This document shows, in pieces, positions 19,179 through 27,464 of a stretch of 64,000 nt of DNA. The position numbers were made by a program, and so were the translations under genes. Each line of letters starts with the position of its first letter. Positions within the stretch are counted from its first letter, which is position 1. The DNA lies in assembly GCA_900208305.1 (NCBI GenBank), contig OAPG01000004.1, forward strand, positions 868,001-932,000, given 5' to 3'. The DNA comes from Melanopsichium pennsylvanicum. Lineage: Eukaryota > Basidiomycota > Ustilaginomycetes > Ustilaginales. The notes under the pieces were generated by a model. It saw nothing but the letters and a program-made list of their open reading frames with translations. It made no database searches and was not told the DNA's origin.

Positions 19179-22100
19179 TCAAGCGGAAGAGGCACGGTCG
19201 TAGTGCTCGGTAGCTTGAGCAGGACCCTTCTTAGCAGCGGCGCTTGGGGGTACGACATCGGATGGGCACATGTCCTCGTAGAATTTCATGCCCTCAGTGG
19301 TAGGCTTGATGACACCAGCCCTAATAACGTAGTCACCAAAGCTCTCGCCTTGGATCCTATTCTGAGCGTACTGGGGAACGAGCTTGTTCATGATCTCAAG
19401 AATCTCGGTCTCATCCACGCTCTCCCTGTAGATCTTGCTCAGACGCGTACCATTATGCGAGCCACCAAGAGTCATGACGTACTGACCAGGTGCCTTGCCA
19501 ACGAAACCGGCTTCTGCCATCCACGGTCTCGAACAACCGTTCGCACATCCCGACATACGGAACACAGTATCGGAGCTTCGAAGACCGTTCGCCTCGAAAA
19601 TCGCCTCCACCTTGTCCATGAGCAGGGGTAGGTATCGCTCCGACTCGGCCATTGCGAGACCACACGTGGGGAAAGCCACACAGGCACTAGCGCTGAGCTT
19701 GACACCAGAGTGCTCCCAGTTGTTCATCTTGTACTTTCGCAGATGAGCGTCGATGGCATCCTTGTCCTCTGGCTTGATATCCGACACGATGATGTGCTGG
19801 TTGGGCGTCAAACGGAAGGCACCCTTGTGAATCTTGCACAGCTCGCGCAGACCCGTACGGAATGGCGCACCAGGTTCATCCTTGACGCGGCCGTTCTCGA
19901 GCCAGAGAGTGCAGTGATAGTTGCCCTTGTAGTCCTGAGTCCAGCCGTACAGATCGGTATTGGTCTCAAACTTGTAGTCGCGCGCAGCCTCCAACTTGTA
20001 GCCGAGACGACGTTCGACTTCGGCCTTGAAGTTGTCGGCACCACCCCAGTGCTTGTCGATGGTGTACTTCAAACGTGCCTGCTTGCGATTGGCACGGTTG
20101 CCGGTGTCGCGCTGGATGAGCATGACGGTACGGCAGGCGTCGAGCGTCTGTTCGGGAGTGACGAAGCCAATAACGGAACCAAGTCTTGGATAGGTTGCCT
20201 TCATAGAGTGGGTGACACCCATACCTCCTCCGACGGCTAAGTTGAAACCGGCAAGACGCTTCGTGACAGGGTCGGCGATGGCAATGAGACCAATGTCGTG
20301 AGCGAAGCAGTCGGTATCGTTGCGTGGGGGTACGGCGATGGCAATCTTGAACTTTCGGGGAAGGTAGTAGGGTCCGTACAGAGGCTCGTAGTCCTGGAGA
20401 ACACCGCCGACGAGAAGCTGCTTGGACGAGTCGGTCTCCTTGTCGAGCCAGATCTCGTGGTAGGCGTTCATACGGGGAAGAAGATGCTCCGAGATCGACT
20501 TGGAGAATTCATAAACATCCTCGTGCAACTCGCTGAGGTTAGGGTTGGGAGAGCACATGACGTTACGGTTGACGTCACCGCAAGCGGCAATGGTGTCGAG
20601 CATCGATTTGTTGATGCCCTGCATGGCCGCCTTGAGGTTGCTCTTGACAATGCAGTGGTACTGGATGGTCTGACGGGTGGTGATCTTGACCGTCTGGTTA
20701 CCGTACTTCTCAGCAACGTCATCGAGCTGGACCCACTGCTCCGGAGTTACCACACCACCGGGAATACGGGCGCGGATCATGAAGCTGTAAGCGGGTTCGA
20801 GACCAGCAGCCTTGCGCTCCTCGAGCGTGTCGCGGTCGTACTGCATGTACGTACCGTGGAACTTGGTGAGCTGACCGTCAGTCTCGGGGATGGCGCCAGT
20901 CGACTTGTCCTCGAGCGCCTCCTTGATGGTACCACGAAGGTAGTTGGAGGCAATTTTCATGTGCTCGTTTGTGATCGGTTCGGGCTCGGCCTCCTTGACC
21001 TCGACAGTGTCTACACCAAGGGCCTTCCAAAGCAAAGGCTCCCAAATTTTGTAGCCAGTCTGGTAGCCATCCGCATCCTGATCGTCACCGAGACCAATGG
21101 GGGCCATCCGGGAAGCACCCAGCTTCTCAAGCTGGACATCAATGTCCTTGCCTGGCTTGTTGTAGTAGTGAGCATCCTCGGGACGGGGCCAGTAGTGGCT
21201 ATCACCCATTGCAAAGACAGTGTAGTTGACCGAGTCGGGGATGGCACCACCAGCCATGGCGTGGAGAGCCTTGTATGTGAATCGACCGTTCTGAGGAGCC
21301 TCACCCTGACCAGCAGTGGAGGTCAAGAACACAACGTTCTTCTCGTCCTTGAGATCATCAGAAACAGGGTAGTCGTCCATTGTCAAAAGACGAGCGGCGA
21401 CACCACGGGCCTTGGCACGAACAGTGAGCTTCTTGGCAACCTTCTCGGCGTTGCCACCGTCCGAAGCAACGAGGATGAGCAGGGGAGGACCGTCGAGCGA
21501 GCCAAGCATCTTCTCGTACGCCTCCTTGGCCTTGCGGCGCTGAAGGTCGCGAAGAGCGTTGCCTTGCGAAGCGGCGATATCGTACGAGAGCTCGGGGCGA
21601 GAATTGACGAGGGTGGTGAACAAGTTCTGACGGTCGAGGAACTGCTGGAGCTGCTCACGCAGACGCACACCGTCGAGACGGAAGACCTCGGAGCCACGAG
21701 CCTCGGCGCTGGGGTCCCAGCGGAACAAAGGCCAGTATCCAGAGTCGACAGCCAGCTTGGTCTCACGGAGCACATCAAGGGCGGGGGCGTCCTCGGTGCG
21801 GTAGGGCACGTAAGCCAAAACGACCGAGGGACCGTCGAACTTGTCGGCCTCCATGAGAGCGTGGAGGACCTGCGTGTAGTCAGCGTAGATGGCAGTGCTA
21901 GCGACGTAAACATTTCCGTAATTCATGGCATAGAGAGCAATGTCTTTCTTACGCTTGTGAGCGGCCTGGGCATCGCGCTTGGAGTAGGGAACGCTGTCAA
22001 AGATGAGCATGTTGACGTTGCGGCCTGAAGCAATGACATGGTGGACACCGCCCATGCCGGCATCATAGGCCCAAGCGTCGCTGCCGACGATCCAGCTGCT

Positions 22101-23663
22101 CTTGAGCGACAAGTGCGAAGAAAGCGACTTGATCTTGTCAAGAGCAGCACCGGAAACGGAAGACTGAAGCAAAGAGGCGACCTTGTTGGAGGTGGCAACG
22201 TTCTTCTTGGCGTCGGTCTTGGCAACGAACCACTGCGAAAGAGCCTGGTGAAGCTCAGACGAGATGCCGCCGTCACGGAGAACATGGTTGACGGCACGTA
22301 CGAGCTCGTCACGCTGCTCAAGCTGAGCGAGAACTTGACCAAAAGCATACTCTGGGCTGCGAGCAGCAGGATGATCGTCCGAGTCCTCGTTGGCCGAGTT
22401 GACGACAGCGAGACGCTCAGCAAAGACCTGCTCGAGCATGAGGTTGTAAGCCTCCTCGTGCTTGGGCACCGCAACGGGACCTTTGGAAGCAGTCTGAGTA
22501 CGAGCTGCGAGCTTCTTCACGTCACCGACGATGAATGCGTGCTTAGGCTTGGGAGCCTCTACAGCCTTGATGAGCTCCTTGGCGGCCTTGTCACCATGGT
22601 CAATGTGGCCAAGGATGCCAGAGACAAAGACCGAAGGCAGAGCTCGCTCGGAACCCTGGAAAGCGGTGGCTACGTCGACGAAAAGGGGGCCGAGTTTGGT
22701 GGTTCGGCGAATACTCTGCTCGAGAACGGCGATGTGTTTGACACCTGTGGGGATGACCTCAAGCAAACGCTGTGGCAACGAAGGTCGAACAAGGCGGATG
22801 TCGAGAATGGCCAAGTCGTTGTGGGGAGCGGTGTAATCCTGCAGGATCTCGGAGCCAGCTCCAAGCACGACGGCGAGGTTGGTGGCGTCGGAAGCACCGA
22901 CAAGCTGAAAAGGCTCGACGGCATGACCAACAAGCTCTGCGACGTCTTCGTAGGCAGCATCAATGGCGGACTCGAGGTCGTCGAAGCCGAGTTCGCTGAG
23001 GGCAGCCGAAGCGTGACCGTTGGTGTGACCATTGACGCCGTTGGCATGGCCGTTGGCACCGTTGGCATGGCCGTTGGCATGGCCGTTGACGCCATTGGTC
23101 TTGGCAGCAGCATCAGTGCTGGAAGAGGCAGCAACAAAACCGACAAAGGAAGCAAGATCGACATTGGTAACTTGCTCTACGGGTCCAGAGACGTCCTCGA
23201 AGAAGTGAAGAACGGCGCGCTTTGCCGAAGTGGCGATCTTGGTAGCGAGCAAGGCGTGGTCGTGGGCCTGAGCGGCGGTGGAAGAGTGAAGAAGGACAAG
23301 GCCAGATTGTCGCAGAGCCATGATATCGCTGTGCTCGCCAGCGCTGGCGACTTGAAAGACCACGGGAGTTTGGACGAGCTTAGGAAGGTGTGGCACAAGG
23401 CGAGTGAAGGTCTGCTGGTGAGCATGGGAGAGGACCGAGATGAGGCCATTGCCAGCCGGCTTCAGCTGGGTTAAGACGGAGCCGAGCTCGACATGCTGAT
23501 TGAGCTGCTCCACTTGCAGCTGTGCGTTGAGCTCGGCAGCCTTGTCAACGACCGAGGAGAAGGAAGAGGTGGAAGCCTTGCCGGATGGAACGATGTTGAC
23601 CAGGGTGGCGGAAGCGAGTGTTGCGATCCTGGCGACAGCGTCAGCAGCAGAGACAGACGACAT
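19179..23663 (-). CDS. MET5: Sulfite reductase (NADPH) beta subunit, hemoprotein
   Basis: This 1494-residue protein is the fungal Met5/Ecm17-type beta subunit, which reduces sulfite to sulfide in sulfur assimilation with the flavoprotein Met10. The N-terminal ~600 residues are the pyruvate:ferredoxin-oxidoreductase-like region of fungal beta subunits. A flavodoxin-like domain follows (about 728-880, ILVASDGGNAEKVAKKL and STAGQGEAP). The C-terminal third has the two sulfite/nitrite reductase half-domains. The cysteines that hold the 4Fe-4S cluster and siroheme are present: C1328 and C1334 in CVAFPTCG (C-x5-C) and C1373 and C1377 in GCANGCSRP (C-x3-C). A run of HANG/GVNG repeats sits near residues 192-220. 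I start at MSSVSAAD. Length agrees with yeast Ecm17 (about 1440). No CACGTG box is visible just upstream. Confidence 0.96.
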   Translation of the reverse strand: MSSVSAADAVARIATLASATLVNIVPSGKASTSSFSSVVDKAAELNAQLQVEQLNQHVELGSVLTQLKPAGNGLISVLSHAHQQTFTRLVPHLPKLVQTPVVFQVASAGEHSDIMALRQSGLVLLHSSTAAQAHDHALLATKIATSAKRAVLHFFEDVSGPVEQVTNVDLASFVGFVAASSSTDAAAKTNGVNGHANGHANGANGHANGVNGHTNGHASAALSELGFDDLESAIDAAYEDVAELVGHAVEPFQLVGASDATNLAVVLGAGSEILQDYTAPHNDLAILDIRLVRPSLPQRLLEVIPTGVKHIAVLEQSIRRTTKLGPLFVDVATAFQGSERALPSVFVSGILGHIDHGDKAAKELIKAVEAPKPKHAFIVGDVKKLAARTQTASKGPVAVPKHEEAYNLMLEQVFAERLAVVNSANEDSDDHPAARSPEYAFGQVLAQLEQRDELVRAVNHVLRDGGISSELHQALSQWFVAKTDAKKNVATSNKVASLLQSSVSGAALDKIKSLSSHLSLKSSWIVGSDAWAYDAGMGGVHHVIASGRNVNMLIFDSVPYSKRDAQAAHKRKKDIALYAMNYGNVYVASTAIYADYTQVLHALMEADKFDGPSVVLAYVPYRTEDAPALDVLRETKLAVDSGYWPLFRWDPSAEARGSEVFRLDGVRLREQLQQFLDRQNLFTTLVNSRPELSYDIAASQGNALRDLQRRKAKEAYEKMLGSLDGPPLLILVASDGGNAEKVAKKLTVRAKARGVAARLLTMDDYPVSDDLKDEKNVVFLTSTAGQGEAPQNGRFTYKALHAMAGGAIPDSVNYTVFAMGDSHYWPRPEDAHYYNKPGKDIDVQLEKLGASRMAPIGLGDDQDADGYQTGYKIWEPLLWKALGVDTVEVKEAEPEPITNEHMKIASNYLRGTIKEALEDKSTGAIPETDGQLTKFHGTYMQYDRDTLEERKAAGLEPAYSFMIRARIPGGVVTPEQWVQLDDVAEKYGNQTVKITTRQTIQYHCIVKSNLKAAMQGINKSMLDTIAACGDVNRNVMCSPNPNLSELHEDVYEFSKSISEHLLPRMNAYHEIWLDKETDSSKQLLVGGVLQDYEPLYGPYYLPRKFKIAIAVPPRNDTDCFAHDIGLIAIADPVTKRLAGFNLAVGGGMGVTHSMKATYPRLGSVIGFVTPEQTLDACRTVMLIQRDTGNRANRKQARLKYTIDKHWGGADNFKAEVERRLGYKLEAARDYKFETNTDLYGWTQDYKGNYHCTLWLENGRVKDEPGAPFRTGLRELCKIHKGAFRLTPNQHIIVSDIKPEDKDAIDAHLRKYKMNNWEHSGVKLSASACVAFPTCGLAMAESERYLPLLMDKVEAIFEANGLRSSDTVFRMSGCANGCSRPWMAEAGFVGKAPGQYVMTLGGSHNGTRLSKIYRESVDETEILEIMNKLVPQYAQNRIQGESFGDYVIRAGVIKPTTEGMKFYEDMCPSDVVPPSAAAKKGPAQATEHYDRASSA

Positions 23664-25719
23664 TGTGTGAAAGCTTTGAACGAAGTGTGGCAAGAGTCAA
23701 CAAAAGAGCTGGGATGAATTGAGATAGTTGCACGCGATAAAATGGTATCTGTCGAGATTCGAGCAAAGCAAGCAAGCAAGCAAGCTAGCTAGCTAACTTG
23801 AGCTGTTAACTACTTGTTCCGCTGGCAGTGAAGTTTGACGAAATTTGTTGCTGTGGCGGTACAGCAAAACTGTGTCGCCTTTTTGGATGATCGAAATGAA
23901 TTCGAGCCGGAGACAAGGAGGATGGATGAGAATAAGATGGATGAGAAGAGAACGCTATGGTGGAAGGGGGATGACAAGGGCGCTGAAAGTGTATGACTAG
24001 GAATTGGGGCGGAATAGAGATGCGAAAGTGAGAGCGAGGAGGACAACATGTGCCATGCTTGGCAGCATCGACAGCGAGTTATTGGCTCGAGGTAGCCGCT
24101 TAGAATTCACACTACACTGTCAAACTGTGTAAGGGTGGCTGATGTACTGTATTCGGCGTCAGTCTAATTTCAAACATCAATCATCCTACTCTAGTTTAGT
24201 AGGCTTTTTTCGGGAAAAAAACCCCAATTTGAAAAGTGGCCAACGTGCCGTAAACTTTTTTGTGTGCATTCGCAAATAATTGGTAGAAATCAGACTGCAT
24301 CCTCATCTAAATCTGACGCGCAGAGAGACGCGCACACTAAAATTATCTACAGTACACCTGTACACGATTTTGTGTTAGGCCAAGACCCAGACCACACAGA
24401 TGCACCAATTACCCAACCACGCTTGCACGCCTCAAATCGCTCGCCGGTGCGTGGATTAGCAAGCAATCAAGCAACCAATCCCGCAGACCTGTCTTCTCCT
24501 TCCACACAAGCCACGCAGAGCACATCATTTTCTTGATAGGCTCAGCAACCTTCAAGTATCACCTTGAAGAAAATTTGTCCTTACACATACTGTACACCAG
24601 CTCTCTGTTCTGACACCTTTTTCTCCCTCGAGTGATCCTTGATAGCTATTGCTGGACTTCGCAAAACGCCACAGACTGGCCGAATTCGCCACAATGAGCA
24701 AGCAGAATTGCAGAATGCAAGCAGGCAAGCATTAATTGACAAGTGGCAAGGGCCCATTACTGTCAAAATCAATATTCCAACGACAGGATCAAAATTTCTT
24801 CTTGGCTCAGGGTCCATCTGTGTGTGTGTGTTTTTTTTTTTTCCTGCTCGAGTGGACTGTTGCCGTCTTTGCTGTCGCGTTCGACCAGCTCGAAAGCAGC
24901 GTCAACCTAGGTCAGCTAAGCTAAGAATAGGATAAGATAGTTCGGACCGGTGTAGGGAAAAGAAAAACATGCATCAAAAGATCTGCTTGTGACGACGCTG
25001 AAAAGTGACAGAAGTGTTGGTCAACTCACATATCGAGAAGAAAACGGGAAATGTTTGGCTTCGAACCGGGCTCTAGAATGTCTGGCGGACGAATGTTTGG
25101 CTGTGTAGATTTGTGTTGAGTTGATTGCCTGACAGAATGACTTGCGAACACAAAAAGCGCGGAGCACGCCATAGTAAATTTGAAATGGCGCAATTTCCAT
25201 CTCGTCTTGTCTGCTTTTGGTCTCTCATCTAATCACTCTCATCCAAAATGAACCTCTTCCGATTGGTTCTCTCCTTTCACATTTTTCACCTTTTATGCCA
25301 CCATCAAGCCGACGTTCAATAATAATAGTATGAGTTTCGGTCACCGTGCCCCGAAAATTGCTTGTAGTGTGGGTACTTGCGGCGTAACATTGCTTTCAAA
25401 AACATCGCGATTGCACTATTCTGGCTTGCTTGGCTGAGCCTGCTGTGCTTTCAAGCTCTGCGCTTGCCTAGTGAGCAGCAGCATGCGCCTGTTTCTCATA
25501 TGCCTAGCAAGCGTTGCTATTTCTACTGTACAGTTGTGCATATTGTACCACTTTGCACCTTGTTGAGCAGAAGCTTGCTACATATATCCATCAATCTTGT
25601 CAATGCAGCAACTCCTTCTCTCTCTTTTGTGAACCGGCGTGTCTGTCGACAGTTGAAGCAGAGCCGAGAAACCTGTCTCGGCGGGTATATAGAAGCCATT
25701 GAACCTGCCTCGCGCGCTA
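23664..25719. other. Intergenic region upstream of MET5
   Basis: About 2 kb without a supportable gene. It contains the MET5 promoter, four TACTGTA/TACAGTA motifs (24145, 24348, 24588, 25524), a TG/T-run at 24819-24842 and a short tetranucleotide repeat. Frames of up to 148 codons have no recognisable features. Confidence 0.5.
23766..23795. repeat. (AAGC)n(TAGC)n tetranucleotide repeat
   Basis: About five AGCA units pass into three TAGC units (GCTAGCTAGCTAGC-like, self-complementary) in the 5' leader or promoter of MET5, about 100 bp upstream of its ATG. Confidence 0.9.
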
Positions 25720-26535
25720 CTATAGCTTGGTCTGCGTGCGGTTCTGACCTTGGTTGCTTACCTCTTGCTCGACGGTTGGTGCGTGAGGATCAGCCCATCC
25801 CAACCCCATGCCATGTTCGGTGACATTGTCAGGAACCATATCGAACGTCCACTCTCGTTCCACACCGCCCGGCAGAAAGCTTGCATCTCCATTTAACTCT
25901 TGCTTCCAACCCTTTTTACCATGCTTATCCAATCTTGTGTATTTGCTCAAACTCGCTGTACCTGCGCCAACAAACTTTTGCCTTGTCTCTGCATCGCCTT
26001 GCAACACACGGCCCATGGCGATGATGGTTGCTGCATGACTGCAGAGTAGCACCCTTGTGACTCCGAGTTGTTCACACCGTTGCTCGATGAATTCTAGGAC
26101 TTGCTTTGCTCTTGCGTGCAATTCCGAGATGGTTTCTCCATTATTGTTCGGAACCAAGAGCGGCTTCCATGATAGCGAGAGTTCGGGTAGGTAATTGCTC
26201 ATGTACTCCATTCTAGCCGGGGATGGATGAATGCCCGTATTCGGTACAGCGGTAGGAAACCATTCGGCCAAACCGGGCTCTGCGACGAGTTCAAGTTTCA
26301 AGGCGGCAGCGGTGGGTAAAGAGGTTTGCAAACATCGGTAGTATGGAGAGCTCACAATGAGCTGAGGCTGTTCGGAGGAGGGTAGAGAGGAGAGATACGA
26401 GGCGAGGTGACGTGCTTGCGATTGACCGTGTGCGGTGAGAATAGGATCCCTTGGCCGGTTGGTCGTTGGAAAATATTCAGAACCAATCCAGGACATTCGA
26501 AAGCCGTGTCGACAGATGAAGATGGTTTCAAGCAT
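25720..26535 (-). CDS. Histidine phosphatase family protein (phosphoglycerate mutase-like)
   Basis: This 271-residue protein has the histidine phosphatase fold. The phosphate-accepting histidine is H10 in IFICRHGFRMSW, with downstream signature SSPYYRCLQTS, the acidic residue in PGLAEWF, and the second histidine in VLLCSHAATIIAMGRVLQG. This RHG-F-R-x-x-W form is shared with fungal proteins related to yeast YNL108C and Tfc7. The substrate is unknown; phosphoglycerate mutase activity should not be assumed. I choose MLETIFICRHG as the start because family members begin just before the RHG motif. The frame is open for 64 more codons upstream, with an ATG at 26727, but that part is hydrophobic and unlike the family. 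Confidence 0.85.
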   Translation of the reverse strand: MLETIFICRHGFRMSWIGSEYFPTTNRPRDPILTAHGQSQARHLASYLSSLPSSEQPQLIVSSPYYRCLQTSLPTAAALKLELVAEPGLAEWFPTAVPNTGIHPSPARMEYMSNYLPELSLSWKPLLVPNNNGETISELHARAKQVLEFIEQRCEQLGVTRVLLCSHAATIIAMGRVLQGDAETRQKFVGAGTASLSKYTRLDKHGKKGWKQELNGDASFLPGGVEREWTFDMVPDNVTEHGMGLGWADPHAPTVEQEVSNQGQNRTQTKL

Positions 26536-27464
26536 GATGTGTAGAACGATATGTCGCCGGAGATATAAGATGAGAAACGGATGGAATGACCGAAGCAAGG
26601 TCAAATTGACAATTAGATGATTTCCATGTAAATTACGAAAAGAAAGCTTGACGGCCTTGTCCACAATGGACCCTGAAACGTCCCAAGACGTATCTGTAGT
26701 TGGTGTGAGAGTGATGGGCTTCTTCATTCTATGTTGACCGGCTTGGCGCCAATGTTAGCCGGTGTTGTTGTTTTCATTCGCACGAAAGAGGACAGGCAGG
26801 TTTACAGCGGCATTTGCTTCTCTTTTAGCAGCCTTAATTTTGACATTTATTTTCCTTTCTTCTTTTTTGTTTTTCTTTTTCTATTCAGAGACAGTATATG
26901 GTTGTCCAGTGCCTCGAAGCCTTGGAGAGCGCACATACACGTATGTCGGCTAGACCACTCATTCCTCCAGCTCGATAAACACTGGTATTCCCGTACTCAC
27001 AACGTGACAAGTCAACACAGACTAACACCTGCATCGACTCTTACCCAATTATAAATTTATAAATAAGCTGCACCATTTTTACTCCACACTCATCACCGCA
27101 TCCTCAGGAAATTCGACTTCATTCTCAACGAGAATAAGAAATTAGCACAACACAGCACAGCACAGCAGTTCATCGTTGCCTTTTTACAACCACGATACCC
27201 TGACAGCACAGTATATTCTCGTGATCCTCGATCGACTTGGGCAACTCAATTGCATCACACCACGGCAATCTCTGCGTGCCATCATCAGCCCAGCCCAGCG
27301 CTCGACGCTGATTCACTCCTACGTCCACGCTCAGGCCAGCTTTTTTTTTCCCACCCCTGCTCTTCCCACTACTTAAGGGTCTGTACAACAGCTTCTCCCT
27401 CCTGTCCCTCCGCCTTCCCTTCTTCACCATTACCAGCCCCTCCCTTGCACGCCATCACTAGTTC
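26536..27464. other. Divergent promoter region between phosphatase and DUS2 fusion genes
   Basis: It contains T-rich and C-rich tracts, two nested TATA-like strings at 27050-27065 and a short CACAG repeat near 27150. No gene is visible. The 5' leader of the DUS2 gene probably occupies 27100-27464 or further. Confidence 0.5.
27050..27065 (+). promoter_or_regulatory. Tandem TATAAAT elements upstream of the DUS2 fusion gene
   Basis: TATAAATTTATAAATA contains two TATAAAT copies in direct orientation, 400 bp upstream of the first possible start codon. This is the best TATA candidate for the gene. Confidence 0.4.

Noticed and set aside
20298..23474. Two long + strand open frames (576 and 478 codons) opposite MET5
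   Set aside because: They are mirror frames of a strongly codon-biased gene and show no domain, signal or composition of their own, whereas the minus strand encodes a complete sulfite reductase.
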